NCBI RefSeq assembly: GCF_910592395.1
Contig: NC_088316.1
Coordinates: 3,970,001 to 4,034,000, forward strand
DNA from: Lineus longissimus
Lineage: Eukaryota > Nemertea > Pilidiophora > Heteronemertea > Lineidae
DNA: 64,000 nucleotides
Direction of reading: 5' to 3'
A model generated the notes under the pieces. That model had not been told where the DNA came from, did not search any database, and saw only the letters and a list, made by a program, of their open reading frames with translations. The position numbers and the translations under genes are program-made. This document shows, in pieces, positions 10,650 to 22,775 of the stretch (its first letter is position 1; the number at the start of each line of letters is the position of its first letter).

Positions 10650-10838
10650 GTAAGTATCTTGCAACGTCACAGTGCTGGGAATAGTAGCCTTGTAAGCAAC
10701 TGGTACCCTAAAACCTTTCACACAGACGTTCTATCACCATGTACAACAAATAATCATCCACTTCATTCCACAAGACTGTCCCACTAATAAAAAGACTTAC
10801 CACAGAGTACCATATTAATCCTGCTATGCTTATTTCAG

Positions 10839-11998
10839 AACAAATGGCAGAACAAACTTTGGCTGAAGTCAGCCCTCAGAAGACCGGGCCAATCCGTGTA
10901 CGTATCCTCACACCAACAAAAAAGGCACGAACTGCAGCTGGTGCTCCATATTATCGTGCAACCATAAAGGACAATACATCAACCCGTAAGTTGCTGGTCT
11001 GGGGGAGTGCAGCAGAACAATTTGAACGCAAATTTAGTGAAGGTAACGATTATGTTATCACTAATTATCATCCGCAAGTGCCCAAAAAGCCACAGTACAA
11101 TTCAGACCCAGTGGAGATACTGTTGACACAAAGCAGTGATGTGCAGCCATCCACTGAACTCCTCAACCTGCAAAAAGTGAAACCAGTAACATTGAAAGCA
11201 GCCATGGCCCTGCCACCTGACACCGTGGTAAACCTGTTGGTCAGTGTGGTCCACCCAATGACAGTGGAGCAAGTCAAAGGGAAGGACATGCGTGAATGCC
11301 GTGTAACAGACACCTCTGGCCAGGTGACCAAGTTGACACTGTGGGCAGCAGATGCCCAGCGCGCCATCATTAAAGGGTCCATAATCCAATTGACAGACGC
11401 AAAAACCAAAGATTACCGCAAAGAGTTCTCCATCGCCACGACAAGGTCTACCGTGGTTGTGATGGACGATGATATCCCTGATGAAGCAGCAGCACCTCTC
11501 AAGGACTACATGGACACGGCAGAAGATCCTACCGATGAGGACCCAGTTACTATTGATACACCAATGGACACAATGGAAGATGTCATCAATGGAGACGCAC
11601 GAGAGTACAAAGTCGAAAACGCAAATGTTGCCTTCGTGTCATTGGATCGTCCGTTTTACATGGGGTGTGGAACTGCCAGATGTAACAAGAAAGTGACCGT
11701 CGTAGGCAGTTATGTTAATTGTGACAACCATGGCCTTCATGGCAACCCTGAACCAAAGTACATGATTTCGATCAAATTGGAGGATGGTACAGCACAAGGC
11801 CATGGTATCTGGATAAAGCTGTTTGACCAGCACGCCACAGCAATTCTCAAAATGCCGGCACCAGAGTTCAGTCGACTATCCAACGAAGATCAGCGCTTCA
11901 AACTCATAATGTTGCAGGGCAAGACGATCGATGCTACCATCTTGAAAAGCATCGGTGAACGCACCAATTACACCTTCAGGAAGGTTCAACTGGTGTAA
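10839..11998 (+). CDS. RPA70-like single-stranded-DNA-binding protein of a Helitron-like element
   Basis: Likely coats ssDNA during rolling-circle transposition. The frame is 390 codons from the ATG at 10826. That ATG sits inside an acceptor tract (TTATTTCAG, AG at 10837-10838), so the exon probably begins at 10839 with an in-frame ATG at 10844. Residues below count from 10826. An N-terminal OB-fold spans about 20-110. A second OB-fold at about 115-215 contains the RPA-typical DTSGQVTKLTLWA. An acidic linker lies at about 225-260. A third OB-fold at about 265-390 holds a zinc-ribbon-like C281-x4-C286...C299-x2-H302, as in RPA70 DBD-C. RPA-like proteins accompany many plant and some animal Helitrons. 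It ends about 365 bp before the USP-Rep-helicase exon on the same strand. Confidence 0.85.
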
Positions 11999-12363
11999 CA
12001 TTTAAGTAAGGCCCTCAAACTTATAATGAATCTCATCATCACTGATCACAGCTGATGCAAGCTGATAACCAACATTAACATTTATATCTGTTTGTTGCTG
12101 TTGCATTGCCTGAACTGACAACATCACACCAAGTTGAGATTATAATACAACAGACTTAGAGATAGAAAGACACTTAAACCACAGGATAAAACTATATCAA
12201 GGTGAAATTGACACTCTTAACAGATAACATATCCCGTTCTGTCATAAGTTTTCCATTAGTATCAGTGGCAGTGCTAAAAGTAAAAGGAGTATTCATTTCA
12301 CTCTGACAGATTCACACAACTAAATAATCACCCATGAATAAATTTATATATGTCATTTTCCAG
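11999..12363 (+). other. spacer/intron before the USP-Rep-helicase exon
   Basis: AT-rich, with stops in all useful frames (including 12321 and 12339 in the downstream frame). It ends in a good acceptor, TGTCATTTTCCAG, with AG at 12362-12363. A GTAAG lies at 12006 but follows the RPA stop codon, so it cannot fuse RPA to the next protein. Confidence 0.6.
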
Positions 12364-15300
12364 GACCACCACCTCCTATTGGACTGCCCAACGACTACCA
12401 ACAATGCTACCGCAACGCCATCATACAGAGCCTACGTCAGACCCACGAAATTGCAGCACTGCTTGAAGACTCTTCATCGCAATACACAGACACGCTAAAA
12501 CGTCTACTCGTGGCAACAGATCCACGACAGCTGCACCAACAAGTCCAGATGATTGACATCATCACTAACGCTGCATCTGCCTTCAAACCCTCTGAACAAC
12601 ATGACTCTGAAGAATATTTATCTCATTTCTTGCAGCATGCTCTCAGCCAAAACATGACGCTGACCAGTTTATTCCCTGTCATCATATCGTTCAACCATGT
12701 ATGTTGTAAATGCCACTCATCCACCCAACACAATGAAACAGATCAACTGCTGCGAATATCACAGACAATAGGCACCGTATCATCATATATTCATTCCAAC
12801 AACTCCGAAATCATTCATCACACCTGCACCAAATGCCACGCATCATCAGCCACAAAAACCATTGGCAATATGTCTACCTCACGCATCCTAATAATACAAC
12901 GCAAACTCCATCATCTGCCATCCAGCAACACTATTGTGCCAACGTTTCAGGTTGAACCCACTTTGCACCTGACAAATACCACATACCAACTGTATGCTAC
13001 AGTAGTGCACACAGGTCCCAACATGAACAGCGGCCATTACACTGCAAACGTATGCCACAACAATCATTGGTACACAATAAATGACAGCCAAACACAAGAA
13101 ACTACATTACACACTGTCCAGCAGCAACCACCATACCTCCTGTTCTATCGCCGGTGCATGTCCAGCACCACACCACCTACAGCATTGGACTCAATATCAC
13201 TGCACCCTCCTAGAACTGGCAAAACCACGCACACACCTACCAGTACCATCACTCCAGACACTAACCACAAGGCACCCCGATCCAAGACCACAGAGCATGC
13301 CCAAGCAACGGTGATCAAAGAATCGATACCATCTGGCTGTGCAACACGTCCTATCCGCTCTACTGGTACTGCACCCACCACATCGCCCATGCTTCATGAT
13401 GATGCATCGCCACAGCCAACATCACAACGACGGACCAACCACCCAAACAGAACAACACAAAAGCGCCAACCACCGTCCACAGCTGTCAGATCAAACACAC
13501 CACTATTGCCGTCCACGATCAACCACCATCCAAGTAATGCGCCCCCAACCTGTGAAACAATTCCCAATGGACCAACGTGCAAGCGATCAGTGCCAACTCC
13601 GCCGCCAAGAATGGGCATAACAAAGGCAGAAGGAACAGCCATCCTTGATGCTCTCAAATCAACCACAACAAACCAACAGCGCACATACAAAACATTGAAC
13701 GCTATGTACCCAGGCCTCACCCGATATAGATACAACAAACTCCTATCTGCCACCAAACAGCAACCACAGAGCACCCCAAACCCACAAGATCATAATAGCT
13801 GCACAACCAACTCTGACAACAGCATCAACACCATGAACACATCAGCAACCAATACCATTGACAAAAATATCTGTGAAGCACTGCGAACGCATTCAGCAAA
13901 CCAGACAACCTACCGCATCCTCAGAGAGGCATACCCAACATTGACATATCACCACTTTAAAAAACTCAAATCACAAATACAAACACCCGCCCCACCAAAT
14001 CATCACGCCGCCCAATTTCGAGACAAAATCACAACACAACACCACAAAATATGCACCATTTGCCGTGTCATCAAACACCACAAAAACGGGTCAAAAACAC
14101 GCAATAAAGCAGTGATCACATTTGCCCACCAACATCACCTCACATCAGATACCAAGCCATGGATATGTTTCCGTTGCATAGCACCACTCAAAGACAGCAA
14201 AATACCTGCCAATTCATGGACAAACATGACTTCTGGCCCTGTCCCAACAGTGTTAGCATCCCTCAACCTCATGGAAAAACGCTTGATATCGCAAGTCCAT
14301 CCATTCATCACCATATGTGCACTACCATATGGCCAGCTGTCAGCAAAAGGCCAGATCATCAACTTCCCTGTTGATAACCAAGACATTTACAAAGCCCTAC
14401 CACGACCACTAGCCCACAGCAACATCATATATGTCTCACAGAACCGTGCCCACCAAACACACACCACTATTTACCCTGTCAACAAAACAAATGTCTTCAA
14501 CGCACTCCAATACCTACAACAGCACCATCCACTGTATAAGGACATCACCATTTGCCGTGACACTGCTGATGACACAGAAACAGCGCCTGACAGCGACAAC
14601 AACCTTGCAGATGCTCTGATTACTGAATCATCAGTCGTACCTCAGCATCGCACCATTCCACTCCTAGATGTTAAAAAATATATATCAGAAAATCTGAAAG
14701 ACCCATATTACAACATACCTAGCATTACATCTTCTCCACTTAGTATCTTCACAGCTACAGACTTGGAGGCACAAGCATTCCCATGGTTATTCACTTCAGG
14801 AGCATCCAGCTGGCACAAAGGTCATGCCCTATCAATAACGGACTACATACAGACCCGCCTAAACACTCATGCATCACCCTTTGCAACAGACATTCCATAC
14901 ATTTTCTGGATGCTCAATAATTTTGAACAACATAAACTACAATCGGCAATATCCATTGCTGTGAGAAAACACTCTAACAGCAGTTACAGACAAACAACGG
15001 TACAGCAATTACAACAGAATACAACAGACAAACGATTCCTCCACAACAGCTGGTCATTCCTCAAACAAATACGTGGCACCAACCCCTATTGGTATGCTAC
15101 AAAACTAGACCTGTTAACCCTTTACCACAACTTAGGCCCACCAACATTCTTCCTCACTCTATCAGCAAATGACATGGGCTGGGATGATATGATAGATGCT
15201 ATCATTCAATTCAACCCCAACTGTATGATTCCGGTGCCCACGGTATCTGAATTGACAAAATCCCAACGCCAGACCCTGATAATCAACAATCCAGTACCTG

Positions 15301-18215
15301 CTGTCCATCATTTCTGCTTCCGTTGGCACCAATTGCTGCATAATGTCATTCTCGGCCCCCAACAACCATTAGGTCATGTGCAAGATTATTTCTGGCGCCT
15401 GGAGTTTCAGTTACGTGGCGTACCTCACGTCCACAGCCTCTTCTGGATCACAGATGCACCTAACCTCCTTACCACCAAAGGGATACATGATGCCCCTGCA
15501 TTCATTGACAAATACATATCATGCCAGTTACCAGCAGAAGAAACAGACCCTGTACTTCACCATCTCGTCAAATCCCTACAAGCACATAATCACACCCCAA
15601 CCTGCACCAAAAAGTGCCCAAAAAACCAGTGTACCTGTCGATTCAATTTCCCCCAACCCATCACAGATGATACAATCATAAAAAATCCCTCAGACCCAAC
15701 AAAACATAAACATTTCTACAACTTGAAAAGAAGATCTCATGAAACCATGATCAATGCATATAATCCCACAATCCTTTGCACATGGGAGGCAAATATGGAT
15801 ATACAAATGGTTGGGGCCGCTGTTCCAGCAGCATACTACATCACAACATACATTTGCAAACCAGAGAGCGGTGATTTAGCGAAACAAATCAAAGCAGCCA
15901 CAGCATCATTATCAGCACAGACACAGCCATCTGAACACAAGATCCTACGGGTCATTGGCAACAAAGTTCTCAACAACAGACAAATTAGTGCACAAGAGGC
16001 AGTCACGCGCCTAGGAGGCCACCACATGAAAGGCGCATCACGTGTAGTCATTCACATCAATACCTCCCGTCCACGAGACAAAATCTCAATACTAAAACCT
16101 GCCGCTGAGCTAACTGATCTCAATGCTAATGACACAAATATTTTTGTACAAGACATCATAGACCACTACACTAAAAGGCCACACACTACTGCATTCCACA
16201 ACATGACCTTATTCCAATTTGCAGCCCAATATCAATACTACAAAACCAACCCTCCAAAAGGTGCCATTTGTTTACAACACAACGCTGGTTACATACATAA
16301 ACGCACCAAGAATGCTTGCATCAAAACTCATACCAAAACAATCGAACAAGATGGCGACGACTACTATTATAAGATCCTACTGCTACATGTACCCTTCCAC
16401 TGCCCCCAAGAACAACTCATCCCATCAGGCAAAACAGCATATGAAACACTCGGCACACAACAACAACAGGTACAAATGGCTGACTTGCATGATCATTTCT
16501 TACACGAAGTACAAACGGCCCTGGACGTCATAGAAAACCTTGACATAGATGCCGTGCTACCCATAATAAACCACACCACAGCACCAGCCACAACTGCCAC
16601 CATTCTTGACATCACAGACGAGCCCACCACACGCGTACAGCCAGACTACACAGTCTATCAGAATGATATTCACGACATTGATATTGAGAGTAATAACTCA
16701 CCAGACCCAATTACTGACAACATAACACTTACAGATATCCAGACACAGCTCCCGCAAGAACAGTACTTACATCTGATGAAGCATCTTGGTGATGAACAAA
16801 CACACATGATACAACTACTCGCACAATACACCAAAGAACTGCATGCATACCACACCAAACTGTCGCCAAAAAAACCACCACCCCTGCGCCTCTTCATCAC
16901 TGGTGGCGCTGGCACAGGCAAAAGTCACACTATCACTGCTTGCACACAATACCTCCTACGATCATCACCACAGTCACTACCAATCCTCACAGCACCCACA
17001 GGTGTGGCAGCATACAACATCAATGGCATCACATTACACAAAGCTCTCAACCTTCCCGTCGAACACCACAAGTCGGCCAATTACCAACCACTCAAAGGGG
17101 AAAAATTAGCAGACCTGCGCAAACTGTGGAAAAATATCCACTACCTCATTATTGACGAGATTAGCATGGTCTCCATCAAAACATTCACAATCATACACCA
17201 ACGCCTCACAGAAATCTTCGCAACAGACAACACTGATCAACTCTTCGCCGGCATCTCAATCCTAGCATTCGGCGACTTCTTCCAGCTAAAACCAGTCATG
17301 GGTAAATACATCTTTGCAACCCCAACACCGGACACCACCATACACTTGTGGAAAGATGTCTTCACACTACTGGAACTACAAACAAATTACAGGCAGGCCA
17401 GCGATCAGTCCTACGCACAACTCCTAAACAGATTCCGCTTAGGCCTCCACACCACACACGACATGCAAACTTTACATGAGCGCCTTCTCACCCCTGCTGC
17501 CCTGAACCAACCACCATTTCATACAGCAATCCGCTTGTACCCCACCAACAAACAGTGCCACCAACACAACCAAGCCAAGATATCAGAACAACACCATCAA
17601 CATACACTGCATGCCACTGACAGCATCACCAATAACTGTACACCACCAAAAACCTTGCAAGAATTACTACCTACAGATGAACGTGATTGCGCTGCACTCG
17701 TACACACTCTGGTACTTGCGCCTGGTGCACCTGTCATGCTGATCAGAAATGTTGATACAACCGCAGGCCTAGTCAATGGTGCAACAGGTACTGTCACAGA
17801 AATCATACCCAATACAAACATCAATAACAGCACAGTCCTCATCACTTTCCACAAACAACAAATAGGCAACAAGTACAAAACCTCCACAAAACACCCAAAC
17901 GCCATACCAATCCAACCAATCACTGCAACATTCTATGGCAAATACAACACAACCATCAACAGAACTCAATTCCCATTAAAGCTGTGCTACGCAACTACCA
18001 TCCATAAAATGCAAGGCACATCTTTAGACTCAGCAGTCCTTGACCTAGGACCCAAAATGTTTACATCAGGCATGGCATACGTTGCACTATCCCGTGTGCG
18101 CAACATGAGTGGTCTAGCCATAACACACATACAAAAGAAATCACCAGGTTTCGCTGCATCCAAATCTGCACTTCAAGAAATGAAGCGCCTGCGTCAAACA
18201 ACAACATTACGCTGA
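12364..18215 (+). CDS. USP protease - Helitron Rep (HUH) - PIF1 helicase polyprotein
   Basis: Replication initiator/helicase of a Helitron-like element with an N-terminal deubiquitinase. The first ATG is 12510 (1901 codons, numbering used here), but the open frame reaches back to the acceptor at 12362-12363. That 49-codon extension holds the USP Cys box, GLPNDYQQCYRNAIIQSL, with the Cys codon at 12405. The QHDSEEYL box is at 30-37. The Zn ribbon is C65/C68 and C106/C109. The His box GHYTA has H176, followed by W187 and N191-D192, and the domain closes with PYLLFYRR. Two HTH-like repeats lie at about 373-415 and 454-490. A zinc finger is at C515/C518...C553/C556. The Helitron N domain is at about 740-830. 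The HUH motif is H973-V-H975, with tyrosines Y1110 and Y1114. Helicase motifs are Walker A GGAGTGKS (1465-1472), D1549-E1550, FGDFFQLKPV, TNYRQ, TIHKMQG and YVALSRVR. No stop or frameshift breaks it. The coding strand is strikingly A/C-rich and G-poor. Confidence 0.88.
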
Positions 18216-20056
18216 TGCCACTATTTTGCAACCTCCAATAATGGGCAGACAATTACAACATGTCGTGACACAGACCCGTGAAAAAATCGCTTAAGCCACA
18301 GACAATAACCTGCCTAATAATCTAATTAGCACAAAAACCAAGAGGTATGAAACAATATGTCAATAACCTTGTAAATACGTTCAACAACAATTGCCGGTAT
18401 CATCACCCATGGGATCGTACCAAGATACTTACACGGCCTCTCTATAATCATTTAACCATTGCCCTCGTCATCCATCCATTTGGCACCTATACTTAGCAAC
18501 TTTTACTATTCACCTGCACCTTCTCTTCCCATCATTGTCAACTTGTATATATTGCCAATCATCATTCTTTACAATAACTGCACATCAGAACAAATCAACG
18601 AGTGCACGTCAATATCCATGAAAATTAACTGCACGCCTTAAAAGAGCAATAATCCTTGACTCGCTAGTAACAGTGCAATGCCAAAAATTATTGAGGCAAA
18701 GTCCACATAGCTAGAACTTGCTACAACTCACATACTATTATTACTGTTGATTCTGTTCGCCATCAAATTAGTCTTCCAACAAAATATTTACTGCCAATTC
18801 TGTCTGTATGTAATTACTTGCAATTAATGATATGCTGCTGATTCTGTTCTTTTGTAATAAAGGTCAATATATTTCTACAAAACATCATCCTCCACTCTCT
18901 TCATTCATCATCAGACAGTCACAGTGTTTCGCCACATGTCATCCACCAACTCCCAGACTAACGGACCATCTCAAAAGTATCATGACGCCCACGGCATTTG
19001 GCAACATCAACCCAAGGAAGAACCAGCAAAAGTTGATAACCAAGGACGCATGCAACATTCAAAAGGACAAGCAGGAAGAACGACTTCAGTTTGCCATAAA
19101 TCTGTTCTACCCAGAACAAAATCCTGGTGAAATGATCTGAAGCACTCGCCACTATGATAATGGACAGAAAAGATACTTTGACTAGTTCATCTGTCTATCC
19201 CCTACTGAAAAGGGTTGGTCCCTCTACCTGTCTTTGTATGGAAACCCTGACACATTTGGGGAACAACCACATATTACACTGGCCCAACTGAAAATGACCA
19301 AAGCGTTCACAGGGATACGCTGGCGATTATAAGATTATGACCAAACAACCAACCAGGGCCTTACCAATTAAAATATCTGCAGATTGCTTAAAAAGCAAGA
19401 CTCTAATCTTCTGTATACAGAACTAATACCCAATCACACCACGCCCTGTGTTTTTTAAAACACTTTTCTTGTTTCAAATGTTTCTTTTCAATAGCGTGGG
19501 CAGAAAATAACAGTGTGTTATCATTAAAATATTTAATCCCCAATATATCATACCCTTGAGCCGTTTTGTGACCAGTATTCACCAGACAAAGCCTTAATCC
19601 TTTGCTCTCATGTGCATGTGTGTACTAATCTATCTGATAATCTGCTATTTTTCTGCCAGACTGTCTTTTGTGGGCGGTATCTGTAGTACTTAAGCAGATA
19701 TTATTTGATGATATACTCTGGGGACATATTCAGCCACTTAGATTCTTTGACATGCTCTAACTTCATCGATCTAAGACCGGTTGATTTATTACTATGAATT
19801 CGAAACAAAGGTCCAGCTGGGACATGGCATCATGGCCATCGGACAACTAGTCATGTCTATCTAAACTGAACATGTTAAATGGCATCGAAGGACCATATGG
19901 ATAATTTCTGATCTACAATATGATAAATATTGTCATAGACTTATGGATAGTCCGTCGACCAGGACAAATTGCGATGGATGACAGCATTGGTCAGCAGAAC
20001 AGGACTGTCCATCTTAGAATTGATTGAGAATGCATCAACTCTTACCAGACCTCTTA
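18216..20056 (+). other. 3' flank of the Helitron-like element; end not resolved
   Basis: A candidate polyadenylation signal AATAAA lies at 18856-18861. An A/C-rich open stretch at about 18832-19140 keeps the base bias of the large gene and ends in an EERLQFAINLFYPEQNPGEMI-like frame, so it may be a terminal exon or captured sequence. A short hairpin (GTGTTTT/AAAACAC) is at 19448-19463. I found no convincing CTRR-type 3' terminus. From about 19500 the sequence is ordinary AT-rich DNA. Confidence 0.4.
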
Positions 20057-20266
20057 CAGTCCAAATCACAATTGTCATCCCTACATTCACGTCATTGACG
20101 CGCTACCGAGCACGTAGTTAGCGCGTAACTCGCACGTAGGTCGCACGTAATTAGCGCTAAACATGAGAGATAAGCGTGTCACTGGTGCGTCATTGGCACG
20201 CAACTCGCGCATACGTTTTGTGTCGATGACGCGAACCAGGATGGATGTCATTTTTGATTTGGACTG
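20057..20266. mobile_element. 210-bp MITE with TA target duplication
   Basis: The left end CAGTCCAAATCACAATTG and the right end (reverse complement CAGTCCAAATCAAAAATG) form TIRs that continue imperfectly to about 45 bp (CATCC..., CGTCAT-GACGCG). TA flanks both sides (20055-20056, 20267-20268). The interior carries repeated CGCACGTA / TAGCGCGTAACT motifs in both orientations. No coding capacity. It fits a Tc1/mariner-type non-autonomous element. Confidence 0.85.
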
Positions 20267-20268
20267 TA

Positions 20269-22324
20269 GATACAGAACAATCAACGACTAGGACCTAATT
20301 GCCTCGGGCAGACTCCCAAAAGTAACTTATCAATGTAATCCAATGGCGACTAATCCTAGCCATCTATCGGACTGCTGCGGCTGATGAATTGCGCAGCGGA
20401 TGGGACTAGATTAGCTTTCACATTGATCCTGGCTCATCAATCTTTTGTGCCTCTGAGCGCTGAAACAAACCGCACTCGCCGATCTCTGCTGTTTCTGTAA
20501 TCAAGATTTGTGATGAAATTTCTGGCTCATTTCACCTTACCTAATTGGATAGAAGGGAAGTTTTTAAAAAGTTGTGAAAACTTTCATTCTTTTGGCTGAT
20601 TTGATTGGTTGGACACAGGCGCCAGTGAATCTGCCTTTAAAAATGTGGCAGTCTACAGTAAGCTTCTTTTCTCGGCTATTGGTGTATTAGTGGTGTATTA
20701 GATTAGATTTGTTCTGTCAAAAAATGGTAAATTATCAAACAAGAAAAATTTTTGGTTTTTGAATCCCCTTCAAACCTAGGTGTTCAATCTTAAGCACCTC
20801 CGAGAAAAGGAGAAAACCTTCCACGCTGATCTGGTATAACCGTAATCAAGAATCAGGATGAAATTTCTGACAGGATTCACCTTTTTAGACTGGTTAATGA
20901 GAAAATACTCTAGTTTCGCCGCTACAAGACCACTTGATTTAATTACTTAGAAATCAACGAAAAGGTCAAACCGGAACATGGCATCGTAAATTCCTAACTT
21001 CTCTGCTGGGCCAAGTTGAATTCGTTATCAGTGCACAGAGAAACTAAATGTATGATGCACAGTAGTACATGGGCAATATGCGCCTGCCTAAAGACAGTAA
21101 AGTCATGTGACTGTGCCAAAATTGGTAAACGTCGAACACTCTCACAAAAATAGGTTACTAATAAAACAAGAAAAGGACAAATCCAAATCCATTAGGGAAA
21201 TAAGACTTGTATTTCTTTGAGAAGTTTGTGACCGTGCATCCACAAAAATAACACTAGTAAAATTTCACGGCAAACAGTTGTTGATGAATGTTCTCCAAAT
21301 GTTAATCTGTCTCTGCCCCGGGTCTCCATGCGTAATGGAGGCGCCTTTTGACTGAGTTGCTTCATCTTTCTAATAATCCATATTTCATGAGGCGATGTGA
21401 TCCACATATCTCTATGCTAAGCATGCTTCTGAATAAATATTCAATAGCAGTTGACCTGACGGGGTGAGCTGAACTTGGGGGACTGCAGAGGCTGTGTCTA
21501 GCGGGGGAAGTGGGTGCGGCTACACCTTAGAAAGAGAAAATGGAAGAAGGGTTTTCTGACAATTGACGAAACCCTAAAGGTCTTTGAGTTTGTTAAAACC
21601 TCTGCGTGATTTTATTTCCCTGAAAAACCTCTACGGGGTGCTTATCTGTGTTGGCTAAAAACCCTAACAGTTTTTTTCAAAAGCTCGCGTGTGTACTGCT
21701 CTCCTGGCAGCTTCAAAGACAAGTTTTTCATGCAGGTAAGTACAAAAAAAAGGGGCAGAGAGCAAACTGCCCAGCTTTACCTCGATCCTGAATACAGCTC
21801 TGGTGATCCATGCGATGTCTTGCAAGGGACAAAGTAGGAGGAAACCAGAAACCCCACAGAAACTTACCCAGTCAAAAGTTGCCCCTTCCATCCTCGTGCG
21901 GAAGGGGACCAGTCAAGAAAGGAACCCCACAGCCTCTGGGTAGACAGGTATAGAAAAATCCTTGAGGTAGTTGTAAATAATGGCATTTGATAAACAGAAA
22001 CTACCATTACAAAATGTTTGTCACCCATTTGAGAGAAAAAAGGTGATCTATATTGCTGCAATTATCGACAACATAACAATTTTCTCAAGATCTAATCTTC
22101 TCTCTTACCCAAGATCATCGCAACACGACATCTCCATGCAGACATTTACCAATAAACATCTCCGTTCGATCTTTCAGATGGAAACCCTGCGTCGCTGCCT
22201 GGTTAGGTGAGCTCATTGCTACAGCAGACGAGAGTTGGCTTTCATGTCAGTAACACTGATAGAAGTGTGGTCTGTTGGATTAACTGGCCTGAAGACACAA
22301 GGAATGCTGGACTCATAACAATTC
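20269..22324. other. intergenic with diverged dispersed repeats
   Basis: Two weak internal duplications are visible: about 20500-20540 against 20845-20890 (TGATGAAATTTCTG...TTCACC), and 19785-19850 against 20930-20990 (CTTGATTTA...GG.ACATGGCATC). At 21590-21660 a CCTGAAAAACCTCT.CGGG segment matches 51495-51560. A GCAG|GTAAGTAC donor-like site is near 21730 and TTTCAG|ATGGAAACC near 22180, but no exon chain can be built. Confidence 0.35.
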
Positions 22325-22775
22325 TAAAGGTAAGCTGATTTATTTGATATTCTTAAACTTTTCTAGGCAAAGTGATTCGATTTGATTTTGATATTATCAT
22401 GTTTCATGCAGAATTTCCTGAACGATTTTCACTTAAACGTCTCTTGGATGGTGTAAAAGACGAGTTTTAAAAATGGAGTTGATAGCTTAGTGCAGTTTTT
22501 GTGGAAGATATTTTTGTAATGTAAAAATATTGGAACTCTTCAATTTGAAAGGTTAGCTGATTTTGTTAGATATTCTTTAGCTTTTGGAGGATTTTGTGAT
22601 TTTATTTTCATATCATCATGTTTCATGCAGAATTTCCTGAACAATTTCCACTCAAACATCTACAGTTACTTCATAATGGTTCAAAATAGGGAATTTTAAA
22701 AAGCGTTTGATAGCTCAGTAGAGTCTTTGTAGAAGATTTGTTTGTGATGTTAAAAATATTACACTCTTCAAGGTA
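22325..22775 (+). repeat. diverged tandem duplication, about 225 bp x2
   Basis: Both units run GGTAAGCTGATTT (GGTTAGCTGATTT in the second), GATATTCTT.A.CTTTT, ATCATGTTTCATGCAG, AATTTCCTGAAC.ATTT, then TTGATAGCT.AGT and GT.AAAAATATT. Identity by eye is about 75-80%. Non-coding. Confidence 0.75.

Larger units (their letters stand above)
9983..10680 (+). repeat. tandem duplication carrying the leader exon of the Helitron-like locus
   Basis: Unit 1 (about 9983-10292) and unit 2 (about 10342-10678) share, in order, CAAACTATGTCGCT, TGAAGGA.ATTGAATACTA, ACTATGTCACTATCTGTAA, GTGAGGATGTCAACATT-type sequence, a 55-nt exon-like block and its GTAAGTATCTTGCA donor. Offsets grow from 357 to 385 bp through small indels. 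Divergence is visible, but the open frame ending at the donor is kept in both units. Confidence 0.8.

Noticed and set aside
11068-11409. Antisense frames within the RPA and USP-Rep-helicase genes
   Set aside because: Shadow frames of clearly coding sequence on the plus strand.
12006-12012. Donor GTAAGG joining the RPA exon to the USP exon as one polyprotein
   Set aside because: The RPA stop codon (11996-11998) lies before the donor, so no in-frame fusion results.
18832-19140. Separate downstream gene of the transposon
   Set aside because: Open and A/C-rich, but it has no recognisable domain, no clear splice borders, and overlaps a likely polyadenylation signal. Kept only as a note in the 3' flank.
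10111-19140. Exact Helitron termini (5' TC, 3' hairpin plus CTRR)
   Set aside because: Several short hairpins exist but none with a proper CTRR end, so I did not assign element borders.
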